Positions 1 to 7,910 of a stretch of DNA of 64,000 nucleotides are shown one piece after another. Under the pieces are notes generated by a model. The model did no database searches. It was not told where the DNA came from and worked only from the letters and a program-made list of their open reading frames with translations. Within the stretch, counting starts at the first letter, position 1; each line of letters starts with the position of its first letter. Origin of the DNA: Streptomyces poonensis (GTDB lineage Bacteria; Actinomycetota; Actinomycetes; Streptomycetales; Streptomycetaceae); NCBI RefSeq assembly GCF_014650915.1, contig NZ_BMVW01000009.1, positions 1 to 64,000 on the forward strand, given 5' to 3'. Position numbers and translations under genes: made by a program.

Positions 1-488
1 GGGACGTGCCCACCCAGGAGGTGCTGGCCGCCGCCCAGCTGCTGCGCCGCCATCTGCCGGAGCTGTCCGTCCGGGTCGTGAACGTCGTCGACATGACGAA
101 GCTGTTGCCGCACGAGGAACATCCCCACGGGATGAGCGACTTCGAGTACGACGGCCTGTTCACCACCGACAAGCCGGTGATCTTCGCGTACCACGGCTAT
201 CCGTGGCTGATCCACCGCCTCGCCTACCGCCGCACCGGCCATCCGAATCTGCATGTGCGCGGCTACAAGGAGATGGGGACGACGACCACCCCGTTCGACA
301 TGGTGGTCCGCAACGACCTCGACCGCTTCCGGCTGGTGATGGACGTCATCGACCGTGTGCCCGGGCTCGCCGTCCGGGCCGCGGCCGTACGTCAGCGCAT
401 GGCCGACGCGCGCACCCGCCACCACGCCTGGATCCGTGAGCACGGCACCGATCTGCCGGAGGTCGCCGACTGGAGCTGGAACGCCTGA
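1..488 (+). CDS. Phosphoketolase, C-terminal part (5' end outside window)
   Basis: The reading frame is already open at the window edge (codons begin at base 3), so this is the C-terminal ~160 residues of a larger protein. The motifs DVPTQEVLAAA, the HEEHPHGMSDFEYDGLFT stretch and RGYKEMGTTTTPFDMVVRN are typical of the C-terminal domain of xylulose-5-phosphate/fructose-6-phosphate phosphoketolase. That enzyme is thiamine-diphosphate dependent, about 800 residues long, and makes acetyl phosphate plus a sugar phosphate. The catalytic domains lie upstream and cannot be checked. The gene is followed 30 bp later by a GAPDH gene, so the two may be co-transcribed and link pentose or hexose phosphate cleavage to lower glycolysis. 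Family assignment is strong. Confidence 0.9.
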   Translation, partial: DVPTQEVLAAAQLLRRHLPELSVRVVNVVDMTKLLPHEEHPHGMSDFEYDGLFTTDKPVIFAYHGYPWLIHRLAYRRTGHPNLHVRGYKEMGTTTTPFDMVVRNDLDRFRLVMDVIDRVPGLAVRAAAVRQRMADARTRHHAWIREHGTDLPEVADWSWNA

Positions 489-518
489 GCCCACACCTTC
501 CCGAGAGGAAGTTGCCTC

Positions 519-1532
519 ATGACCGTACGCGTCGCCATCAACGGCTTCGGCCGTGTCGGCCGCACCTACCTGCGCGCGGCACTCGACCGCGCCGAAGCAG
601 GCACTCAGGACCTCCAGGTGGTCGCGGTCAATGACATCGCACCGCCCGCCACCCTCGCCCATCTGCTGGAGTTCGACTCGGCCTTCGGGCGCATCGGCCG
701 CGACGTCCGGCACGACGACGACTCGATCACCGTCGACGGCCGCCGCATCGCCGTCACCGCCGAACGAGACCCGGCGGCCCTGCACTGGTCCGATCACGCA
801 GTCGACGTCGTCGTCGAGTCCACCGGTCGCTTCCGCGACCGCGACTCGGCCGCCCTGCACCTCAAGGCCGGCGCGCGGACGGTGCTGCTGTCGGCCCCCG
901 GCAAGGGCGTGGACGCCACCATCGTCATGGGAGTCAACGACCGCACCTATGACCGGGACCGCCACCGCGTCGTCTCCGCCGCCTCCTGCACCACCAACTG
1001 CGTCGCTCCGATGGTGAAGGTCCTCCATGAGGCCTTCGGTGTCGAGCGGGGCGTGATGACCACGATCCACGCCTACACCAACGACCAGGCACTGCTGGAC
1101 GGGCCGCACAAGGACCTGCGCCGGGCCCGTTCGGCAGCGCTGAGCATCATTCCGACCAGCACGGGTGCCGCCCGCGCCGTCGGCCTGGTGCTGCCCGAAC
1201 TGGCCGGTGCCCTGGACGGCATCGCGGTCCGCGTGCCCGTCGAGGACGGCTCGCTCACCGACCTGGCCGTGGTGCTGCGGCGGGAGGCGACGGCGGAGGA
1301 GATCAACACGGCGTTCACCGAGGCCGCCGACGGCTCACTGAACGGCATCCTGCGCGTCACGCGAGCCCCGATCGTCTCCCGCGACGTCATCGGCGACCCG
1401 GCCTCGTGCGTCCTCGACCCGGCCCTGACCCACACGAGCGGCACCCTGGCCAAGGTCTTCGGCTGGTACGACAACGAGTGGGGTTACTCCAACCGGCTCC
1501 TCGACCTCACCGGCGTCGTCGCGGAGGAGTGA
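519..1532 (+). CDS. gap: Type I glyceraldehyde-3-phosphate dehydrogenase
   Basis: Converts glyceraldehyde 3-phosphate, phosphate and NAD(P)+ to 1,3-bisphosphoglycerate in the cytosol. The 337-residue protein has the N-terminal Rossmann motif INGFGRVGR, the catalytic SCTTNCVAP with the nucleophilic cysteine at about residue 157, the catalytic His in TTIHAYTND, and the C-terminal WYDNEWGYSNR signature. The length is normal for the family. The ATG is preceded by GAGAGGAAG at good spacing. Streptomycetes usually carry several gap paralogues; this one sits 30 bp behind a phosphoketolase gene and close to energy-yielding acyl-CoA synthetase and stress genes, so it may be a secondary, condition-specific copy. 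That role is inferred from context only. Confidence 0.95.
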   Translation: MTVRVAINGFGRVGRTYLRAALDRAEAGTQDLQVVAVNDIAPPATLAHLLEFDSAFGRIGRDVRHDDDSITVDGRRIAVTAERDPAALHWSDHAVDVVVESTGRFRDRDSAALHLKAGARTVLLSAPGKGVDATIVMGVNDRTYDRDRHRVVSAASCTTNCVAPMVKVLHEAFGVERGVMTTIHAYTNDQALLDGPHKDLRRARSAALSIIPTSTGAARAVGLVLPELAGALDGIAVRVPVEDGSLTDLAVVLRREATAEEINTAFTEAADGSLNGILRVTRAPIVSRDVIGDPASCVLDPALTHTSGTLAKVFGWYDNEWGYSNRLLDLTGVVAEE

Positions 1533-1540
1533 CGGACGGC

Positions 1541-1558
1541 GACCCGGGAGGGCGGGTC
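1541..1558 (+). terminator. Possible hairpin after gap
   Basis: GACCCG and CGGGTC form a 6-bp stem around a six-base loop, starting 8 bp after the gap stop codon. There is no T-tract, which is common for Streptomyces terminators. The short stem makes this a weak candidate. Confidence 0.3.
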
Positions 1559-1623
1559 CCGCGCTGCCGGCCGGCCGCGCACTCCAGGCGCACCCGTCAC
1601 GAGGAGCGGACCGGCGGGGCCGT

Positions 1624-1639
1624 AGGGCCGAACGGTCCC
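1624..1639. promoter_or_regulatory. Candidate OsdR/DevR-type operator upstream of the acyl-CoA synthetase gene
   Basis: AGGGCCGAACGGTCCC is a near-palindrome that differs at two positions from the form GGGGCCGAACGGCCCC found elsewhere in the window. It lies about 80 bp before the proposed start of the GNAT/acyl-CoA synthetase gene, a plausible operator or activator position. The proposal that a DevR-like regulator binds here is inferred from recurrence of the motif before other hypoxia-type genes in this window. Confidence 0.5.
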
Positions 1640-1720
1640 CGGCCGACCCCGGTCAGCCCATGGGACCGTCTCCCGGCCCGCTGGACGCTCGAAACGTGGG
1701 AAGGCACGGAGGAGACCGCC

Positions 1721-4459
1721 ATGACGACACATGATCATGATGTGCTCGACCGCCCCCCGGTCCACGCGCTGCTCGCGGACGGCACCACCGTGTGCATACG
1801 TCCCGTCCGGCCCGACGACCACCAGCGGCTGCAGGATCTGTACGAGGGTATGTCTCCGGAGAATCTGCGGCTGCGATTCTTCGCGGTGAGCCGTCGGTCG
1901 GCGGCCATGGCCGCCGACCGGGCCTGCGGTCCCAAGCGGCCGGGCTACCGGGCCCTGCTCGCCGAGACACGGGACAGGGTGGTCGGTCTCGCCGAGTCCG
2001 ACACCGGCGGGAAGGGGGACACGGCCGAGGCGGGGGAAGCGATCGGGCCGGGGGACACGGCCGAGATCTCCGTGGTGGTCGCGGACGGTCTGCACCACCG
2101 CGGTGTGGGGACCCTGCTCGTCGAGCACCTGGTCTCCGCCGCCCGCGCGGACGGCATCACCACGTTCGAGGCCGACGCGCTGTGCGAGAACCACGAGGTG
2201 CTCCGGCTCTTCGCCGACCTCGGCCTGCGCACGGCACGGCACTTCGACGGGCCCGAGGTGCGCTGGGCCATCCGGCTGGACCAGGACGACGCCTACCTGT
2301 CGGCCGTGGAGAAGCGGGGCCGGGCCGCCGACGTGGCCAGCCTGCGACCCCTCTTCCGGCCGGACACGGTCGCCATCGTGGGCGCCGGACGCAGGCCCGG
2401 GTCGGTGGGCCGGGCGATTCTGCACCACCTGAAGACGGGCGGCTTCACCCGGCGCCTGTTCGCCGTCAACCCCGCCGCGCACTCGATCCTCGGTGTGCCC
2501 TGCCACCCGTCGGTCGCCGCCCTGCCCAAGGTTCCCGACCTCGCGGTCCTCGCCGTGCCCGCCGCCGCGGTGCCCGCCACTGCCGAGGAGTGCGGCAAGG
2601 CAGGCGCACGGGGCCTCTTGGCCGTGAGCGCCGGGCTGGACGCCGACCAGGCCCGGGCGCTGATGACCGCCTGTCGCACGTACGGCATGCGGCTCGTCGG
2701 ACCCAACTGCCTCGGTGTCTCCAACTCCGACCCGGAGGTCCGCCTCCACGCGACCTTCGCCGCCGGCCATCCGAGCCCGGGTACGGCGGGCGTCGCCGTG
2801 CAGTCCGGCGGCATCGGCATCGCGCTGCTCGACGGGCTGTCCCGCCTCGGCATCGGCGTGTCGAGCTTCGCGTCCCTGGGTGACAAGTACGACGTCAGCG
2901 GCAACGACATGCTCCAGTGGTGGGAGAGCGACGGTCGCACTGACCTCGCCCTGCTGCACCTGGAGTCGTTCGGCAACCCGCGCGCCTTCTCCCGTACGGC
3001 CCGGCGCGTGACCCGCCGGATGCCCGTGCTCACCGTGGACGCCGGCCGTACCGCGGCGGGCCGCCGTGCCGCCGCCTCGCACACCGCGGCGGCCGCCACC
3101 CGCACCATGACCCGCGAGGCGCTGTTCACCCAGGCCGGGATCACCAGCACCCACTCGATCGGCGAGCTGCTCGGGACCGCCGCGCTGATGCACTCCCAGC
3201 CGCTCCCGCAGGGCACCCGCGTCGCCGTCGTCACCAACGCGGGCGGCGCCGGTGTGCTGTCCGCCGACGCTTGTGTGGAAGCGGGGTCGGTGCTGCCGCC
3301 GCTCGCTCCCGAACTGGTCGCTGACCTGCGGGACATGCTGCCCGCCGGTGCCGCTGTCGGTAACCCGGTGGACGCCACGGCCGCGGTGACGGAGGAACAG
3401 CTCGGCCGTTGCGTGGACCGGCTGATGCGGAACGACGGCGTCGATGCGGTGCTGGTGGCGCTGGTGCCCACCGCAGTGGCCGAGGCGACCGGCGACGTCC
3501 TGGTGCGGGCCCTCACCCAGGTGCCCGGCCGCCGGGTCCGGCCGGTCGCCGTCGTCCGCCTGGAGCAGGACGTAACGGTGACGCTGCTGCCCGCGGCCTA
3601 CGGCAGCACGATCCCCTCGTACGCCGAACCGCAGGCCGCGGCCGGGGCGCTGGCTCACGCGGCACACCGGGCGGCCTGGCTGAGCCGGCCTCTCGGCACG
3701 GTCCCGGACCTGGACGGCATCGTCACCGCCCGCGCCCACGAGATCGCCGACACCTACCTCGCGTACCACCCGGAGGGCGGCTGGCTCGACCCGCGTACCT
3801 GCGCCCAGCTCCTCGGCTGCTACGGCATTCCGCAGATTCCGTGGGCCTGGGCCGAGACCGAGGAGGACGCGGTCCTCGCCGCCCGGCGGCTGCGCGGTGC
3901 GGACGGCCGGGTGGTCATGAAGGCCTACTGGCCGGGCCTGGTGCACAAGACCGAGGAGCATGCCGTGCACCTCGACCTCCGGGGCGACGCTCAGGTACAG
4001 GCCGCCTTCCGGGACTTCGACGTCCGCTTCGGCCACCTGCTCAGGAGTGTGATCGTCCAGCCGCTCGCCGCGCGCGGCACCGAACTGTTCGCCGGTGTGG
4101 TCCAGGACGAGGTGTTCGGACCGCTGGTGCTGTTCGGGCTCGGCGGAACAGCCACGGAAGTACTCGCCGACCACGCCGCCCGGCTCGCCCCGCTCACCGA
4201 CACGGACGTGCACGACCTGATCACGGCCCCGCGCTGCGCACCGCTGCTGTTCGGTTCGCACGGCAGCCGCCCCGTCGATCTGCCAGGGCTGGAGCAGCTG
4301 CTGCTGCGCCTGTCGCGCATGGCGAGCGACCTGCCGCAGCTCGCCGAGGCCGACTTCAACCCGGTCGTGGCCACGCCCGCCGCGGTCACCGTGCTCGACG
4401 CCCGTGTGCGCCTGCTGCCGCGCCGGGCCCACGACCCCTATCTGCGCCGGCTCCGCTGA
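1721..4459 (+). CDS. GNAT acetyltransferase fused to ADP-forming acyl-CoA synthetase
   Basis: 912-residue fusion. Residues ~10-190 form a GNAT acetyltransferase domain with the acetyl-CoA loop HRGVGTLLVEHL. Residues ~205-300 are a CoA-binding Rossmann domain (VAIVGAGRRPGSVG). Next come succinyl-CoA-ligase-like domains with the phosphohistidine-type motif ASHTAAAA, then a C-terminal ATP-grasp domain (VMKAYWPGLVHKTE). The synthetase half belongs to the family that interconverts acyl-CoA + ADP + Pi with acid + ATP; the GNAT half resembles Pat-type lysine acetyltransferases that silence acetyl-CoA synthetases. The frame is open far upstream, but the ATG at 1721 follows GGAGGAGACC and is where similarity begins. 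A 20-residue Gly/Asp/Glu-rich insert splits the GNAT fold near residues 90-110. A palindromic candidate operator lies upstream. The true substrate is unknown; some fused homologues act only as acetyltransferases. Confidence 0.88.
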   Translation: MTTHDHDVLDRPPVHALLADGTTVCIRPVRPDDHQRLQDLYEGMSPENLRLRFFAVSRRSAAMAADRACGPKRPGYRALLAETRDRVVGLAESDTGGKGDTAEAGEAIGPGDTAEISVVVADGLHHRGVGTLLVEHLVSAARADGITTFEADALCENHEVLRLFADLGLRTARHFDGPEVRWAIRLDQDDAYLSAVEKRGRAADVASLRPLFRPDTVAIVGAGRRPGSVGRAILHHLKTGGFTRRLFAVNPAAHSILGVPCHPSVAALPKVPDLAVLAVPAAAVPATAEECGKAGARGLLAVSAGLDADQARALMTACRTYGMRLVGPNCLGVSNSDPEVRLHATFAAGHPSPGTAGVAVQSGGIGIALLDGLSRLGIGVSSFASLGDKYDVSGNDMLQWWESDGRTDLALLHLESFGNPRAFSRTARRVTRRMPVLTVDAGRTAAGRRAAASHTAAAATRTMTREALFTQAGITSTHSIGELLGTAALMHSQPLPQGTRVAVVTNAGGAGVLSADACVEAGSVLPPLAPELVADLRDMLPAGAAVGNPVDATAAVTEEQLGRCVDRLMRNDGVDAVLVALVPTAVAEATGDVLVRALTQVPGRRVRPVAVVRLEQDVTVTLLPAAYGSTIPSYAEPQAAAGALAHAAHRAAWLSRPLGTVPDLDGIVTARAHEIADTYLAYHPEGGWLDPRTCAQLLGCYGIPQIPWAWAETEEDAVLAARRLRGADGRVVMKAYWPGLVHKTEEHAVHLDLRGDAQVQAAFRDFDVRFGHLLRSVIVQPLAARGTELFAGVVQDEVFGPLVLFGLGGTATEVLADHAARLAPLTDTDVHDLITAPRCAPLLFGSHGSRPVDLPGLEQLLLRLSRMASDLPQLAEADFNPVVATPAAVTVLDARVRLLPRRAHDPYLRRLR

Positions 4460-4498
4460 GCCGCCGCGACCGACCGAGCCGGCTGAGGAGGAAGCACC

Positions 4499-5230
4499 AT
4501 GAAACACGACAAGATCGGCTCCGTGATGACCACGGACGTGGTCCGGGCCGTGTACGGGACTCCGTTCAAGGAGGTGGCCCGGTTGCTCGTGGACCACCGG
4601 ATCAGCGGACTCCCCGTGGTGGACGAGGACGAGAAGGTCGTCGGTGTCGTCTCCGAGACCGACCTGATGGCCCACCAGGCCGAACCCTCCGATGCGAGGG
4701 AGCCCGGCCGCCGCTTCCCGTTCGCCGCGCTGAAGCCCGCCGCCCGGTGGCGGGCCGCGAAGGCGACGGCCGGCACGGCCGGCCAGCTGATGAGCGCGCC
4801 GCCGGTCACCGTGCACGCCGACGACACCATCGTCGAGGCGGCGCGGATCATGGCCGGACGGCACGTGGAGCGGCTGCCCGTGCTCGATGAGGAGGACCGG
4901 CTGGTCGGCATCGTCACCCGGCGCGATCTACTGCGGGTCTTCCTGCGGCCGGACGCCGACATCCGCAACGAGGTGATCCACGAGGTGTTGGTGCGCACGC
5001 TGTGGCTGGCGCCGCGCAGCATCGGCGTGTCCGTGACGGAAGGTGTGGTCACGCTCGCCGGGCAGCTGGAACGCAAGAGCGAGACGGAGATCGCCGTCTC
5101 CATGACCCGGCAGATCGACGGCGTGGTCGCGGTCGTCGACCGACTCACCTGGCGTCTGGATGACGCACGTCTGCGGCCGGACGGCGAGGCACTGCACGGC
5201 GTCGCCGACGACCGGCTGCGCAGGCTGTGA
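4499..5230 (+). CDS. CBS-pair and BON domain protein
   Basis: 243 residues. Two CBS motifs (VGVVSETDLM near residue 50, VGIVTRRDLL near 135) form an adenine-nucleotide-sensing Bateman module. Residues ~160-225 form a BON domain (VSVTEGVVTLAGQL). CBS pairs bind AMP, ATP or related ligands in the cytosol; BON domains are thought to bind lipid or protein surfaces. No enzymatic domain is attached, so it is likely a sensor or adaptor. The ATG follows GAGGAGGAAGCACC. It lies 39 bp after the acyl-CoA synthetase gene and 16 bp before a flavodoxin-like gene, probably in one operon. A related CBS-BON protein is encoded at 9025-9690 within the hydrogenase operon. Confidence 0.9.
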   Translation: MKHDKIGSVMTTDVVRAVYGTPFKEVARLLVDHRISGLPVVDEDEKVVGVVSETDLMAHQAEPSDAREPGRRFPFAALKPAARWRAAKATAGTAGQLMSAPPVTVHADDTIVEAARIMAGRHVERLPVLDEEDRLVGIVTRRDLLRVFLRPDADIRNEVIHEVLVRTLWLAPRSIGVSVTEGVVTLAGQLERKSETEIAVSMTRQIDGVVAVVDRLTWRLDDARLRPDGEALHGVADDRLRRL

Positions 5231-5246
5231 GAGGAGGCCGACCGTC

Positions 5247-5741
5247 ATGCCGACGAACGTGCTGGTCGCCTACGGAACGACGAACGGATCGACGGCGGAG
5301 ATCGCCGAGACCATCGCCGAAGTCCTGCGAAAGGACGGGTTGACGGCCAGGGCGCGTCCCGCCCGGTCCGTCCCGACTGCGGCGGCGTACGACGCCGTGG
5401 TGGTCGGCGGCGGGCTCTACGCAGGTCGCTGGCACAAGGACGCCCGCCGTTTCGTCCGGTACCACCGCAAGGCCCTGGCCGAACGCCCGCTGTGGCTCTT
5501 CAGCAGCGGTCCGCTCGACGCCTTGGCGTACGCCCGGGACATCCCGCCCGTACGCGATGTGCACAAGGTCATGGTCCGGCTCGAGGTCCGGGAGCACGTC
5601 ACCTTCGGCGGTTGCCTGCGGGAGGGCGCGCACGGGTGGATCGCCCGCATGATCCTCCGTGGCGGACAGGGCGGGGACTTCCGTGACTTCGATCAGATAC
5701 GGGCATGGGCGGCGCGGATCGGCCATGAGCTGACGGGCTGA
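5247..5741 (+). CDS. Flavodoxin-domain protein (HemG-like)
   Basis: 164 residues. The N-terminus MPTNVLVAYGTTNGSTAEIA carries the FMN phosphate-binding loop of flavodoxin-fold proteins, and the middle VVVGGGLYAGRWHKDARRF resembles the menaquinone-dependent protoporphyrinogen oxidase (HemG) branch. Such proteins hold FMN and move electrons between redox partners. The ATG at 5247 follows GAGAGGAGG and fits the fold start; an in-frame start 87 bases upstream would sit inside the preceding gene. Position in a run of hypoxia- and redox-type genes suggests a role in alternative electron flow, but neither partner nor substrate can be told from sequence. Confidence 0.82.
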   Translation: MPTNVLVAYGTTNGSTAEIAETIAEVLRKDGLTARARPARSVPTAAAYDAVVVGGGLYAGRWHKDARRFVRYHRKALAERPLWLFSSGPLDALAYARDIPPVRDVHKVMVRLEVREHVTFGGCLREGAHGWIARMILRGGQGGDFRDFDQIRAWAARIGHELTG

Positions 5742-5866
5742 CGATCCGACGGGGCGGGGAGGTGCCGGACACCCCCTGGGCTCGGTGAGGATCAGGCTGT
5801 CCGCGTTACGGCCGCAGCGGTACGCCCCGGCTCTGGTGGTCCGACGAAAGAGAGAGGTGATGGGTC

Positions 5867-6541
5867 ATGACCGAAGAGGTCCCGTCGCACGCCGCGGAGG
5901 GACGACCTGTGGGCGATCTCGGGCGCCGGATCGCCCAGTGCCGCACGGAACTCGGCGTGACGAGGGAGGAGACCGCCGCCCGGGCAGGCATGGCAACGGG
6001 CTACCTCCAGCACTTGGAGGAGCATCCGACCGCTTCCCCGGAGGCAGCCGTACTTCTTCGGCTGGCCGGAGCGCTGGAAACCACGGTGAAGCACCTGACC
6101 GGAGGAGACACCGAACTGCCGCCCGGCCTCGGCCAGGCCGCCCGCACTCCCGAATTCACCGAGCTGACGGAAGAGGAGTGCCGCGCCCTGCTGTCGACGC
6201 ACGGGGTGGGACGCCTGGCCGTGTACACGCTTCCGGGACCGGTGATCGTGCCCGTCAACTACAGCGTCGTCGATGGCGCGATCGTCCTGCGCACCGCGCC
6301 CGGCAGCACGCCCTCGCAGGCGGTCGGCCGACAGGTCGGCTTCGAGGTCGATCACATCGACGAGGCGTTCAGCGAGGGCTGGAGCGTGCTGGTGCGCGGC
6401 CGCGCGTGGGCCGTGACGGACCCCGCCGAGAAGGCCCGGCTCGCGGCACGGGCGTACAGCACGCCCTGGGCGGGAGGCCGGCGCGAGCAGTGGCTGCGCA
6501 TCGAGCCGGTCATCGTCACCGGGCGCCGGATCACGGCCTGA
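5867..6541 (+). CDS. XRE-type helix-turn-helix fused to PPOX-type flavin-binding domain
   Basis: 224 residues. Residues ~15-80 form an XRE-like HTH (LGRRIAQCRTELGVTREETA, then a second helix with MATGYLQHLEEHP). Residues ~95-215 form a split-barrel pyridoxamine-5'-phosphate-oxidase-like domain (LSTHGVGRLAVYTLPGPVIVPVNY). PPOX-like domains bind FMN or F420 and reduce small substrates; joined to a DNA-binding domain, the protein could be a redox- or flavin-sensing regulator. The ATG follows AGAGAGGTGATGGGTC. It follows the flavodoxin gene with a 125-bp spacer, so it may have its own promoter. Domain calls are good, the function is inferred. Confidence 0.85.
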   Translation: MTEEVPSHAAEGRPVGDLGRRIAQCRTELGVTREETAARAGMATGYLQHLEEHPTASPEAAVLLRLAGALETTVKHLTGGDTELPPGLGQAARTPEFTELTEEECRALLSTHGVGRLAVYTLPGPVIVPVNYSVVDGAIVLRTAPGSTPSQAVGRQVGFEVDHIDEAFSEGWSVLVRGRAWAVTDPAEKARLAARAYSTPWAGGRREQWLRIEPVIVTGRRITA

Positions 6542-6875
6542 CACGAGCCGTCGGCGTCAGGGCGCTGGTCGGTGGACGCAGTGCGCACGGCCGGGGACAG
6601 GCCCCTCAGCGGCCGCCACGGCCTCCGTTGCCTCAGGCCTCCTTGGGCTCGGGTGCCAGTTCGATGACGATCTCCGGCGGTCGGTGTCGGGTATTTCGCG
6701 GGCCAGCGTGAGGACGCAGGCCGGAGCGGACGGCGGGCCGGGCCGATGTCGGGTGACGGTCAGCAGATCGGGGACTCCGGTCGGCGAGCGGTTGCTGCAG
6801 CAGCCCGGAGGAGTTCCGGGGCGCCCCGGACGACCTGCTCCGCGCAGCTGTGGGGCTTCGACACAGCGATGGACT
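6542..6875. other. Intergenic stretch, no convincing gene
   Basis: 334 bases between two convergent genes. The minus strand near 6634-6680 can be read as a short tail ending PEIVIELAPEPKEA before a stop, but it has no start or further coding signal, so at most it is a gene remnant. No clear terminator hairpin was found. Confidence 0.4.
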
Positions 6876-7910
6876 TCAGCAGATACGGGGCAGCTGCTCC
6901 CCGAGCGGCATGTCCAGCACCCGCCGGGCGCCCACCAGGGTGCGCAGCGTCACCCGGCCCCGCGGCCCTTGGGGAAGCACCTCGCCGATGCGTACGGCCT
7001 GTCCGCCTTCCGGACGGGAGCGCAGGGCTGTCAGTGCCTCCTCGGCCGCGACGGCGTCGACGAAGGCGACAAGACAGCCCTCGTTGGCGACGATGAACGG
7101 GTCGAGGCCGAGCAGGTCGCACGCGGCGGCGACCGCCTCGGGCACGGGGACGGTCCGTTCCTCGATCTCGACGGCGGCGGACGAGGCACGCGCGATCTCG
7201 TTCAGGGCGGCGGCCAGTCCGCCCCGGGTCGGGTCGCGCAGGGTGTGGACGTGTGCGCCGAGCGGTGCCAGAGCGGCCACGAGGTGGTGCAGTGGCCGGC
7301 TGTCCGAGGCGATGTCGCTGTCGAAACCGAGCCCTTCGCGGGTGGAGAGCACGGTGGTGCCGTGCAGCCCGATCGGGCCGGACAGCAGTACGGCGTCGCC
7401 GGGGCGGGCGAGTGCGGCGGACGGGCGCAGTCCGAGGCGGCGCTGTCCGACACCGGTGGTGTTGACGAAGATCCGGTCCGCGGCGCCGCGGCCCACGACC
7501 TTGGTGTCCCCGGTGACGACGGGCACCCCCGCATCCCGGGCCGCCTTGCCCAGCGACTGGACGACGAGACGGAGTTCGGACAGCGGCAGTCCCTCTTCGA
7601 GGACGAGGGCGACGGACAGGGCGATGGGCCGGGCGCCGCGCATGGCGAGGTCGTTGATCGTGCCGTGCACCGCGAGGGAGCCGATGTCGCCACCGGGAAA
7701 GAACAGCGGGCTGACGACGAAGCTGTCCGTGCTGACCACCAGGTCGGGGTGACCGGGCAGCAGCGCCGCGTCCTCCAGCGGGCCGCTCGGGCCGTCGAGG
7801 GCGGGCAGCACAAGGGTGTCCAGGAGTTCGGCGGTCAGTCGGCCCCCGGCGCCGTGACCGAGCAGGACCACCTCGTCCTCGTGATGCGGTGCGGGGCAGG
7901 CAGCGGTCAT
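6876..7910 (-). CDS. hypE: Hydrogenase expression/formation protein HypE
   Basis: HypE works with HypF to make the cyanide ligands of the [NiFe] active site: HypF carbamoylates the C-terminal cysteine of HypE and HypE dehydrates it to thiocyanate using ATP. The 344-residue protein has the PurM/AIR-synthase-like fold motifs (VSTDSFVVSPLFFPGGDIG, VTGDTKVV, DPTRGGLAAALNEIA) and ends exactly in PRIC, the required C-terminal cysteine. The ATG at 7910 overlaps the hypD stop by 4 bp (ATGA), indicating translational coupling. It is the last gene of the eight-gene hydrogenase operon. Confidence 0.97.
   Translation of the reverse strand: MTAACPAPHHEDEVVLLGHGAGGRLTAELLDTLVLPALDGPSGPLEDAALLPGHPDLVVSTDSFVVSPLFFPGGDIGSLAVHGTINDLAMRGARPIALSVALVLEEGLPLSELRLVVQSLGKAARDAGVPVVTGDTKVVGRGAADRIFVNTTGVGQRRLGLRPSAALARPGDAVLLSGPIGLHGTTVLSTREGLGFDSDIASDSRPLHHLVAALAPLGAHVHTLRDPTRGGLAAALNEIARASSAAVEIEERTVPVPEAVAAACDLLGLDPFIVANEGCLVAFVDAVAAEEALTALRSRPEGGQAVRIGEVLPQGPRGRVTLRTLVGARRVLDMPLGEQLPRIC

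Noticed and set aside
1484..4864. Very long minus-strand open frame opposite the acyl-CoA synthetase gene
   Set aside because: Typical antisense open frame of high-GC DNA; its composition (Gly/Arg/His-rich) shows no domains, while the plus strand carries a clear enzyme.
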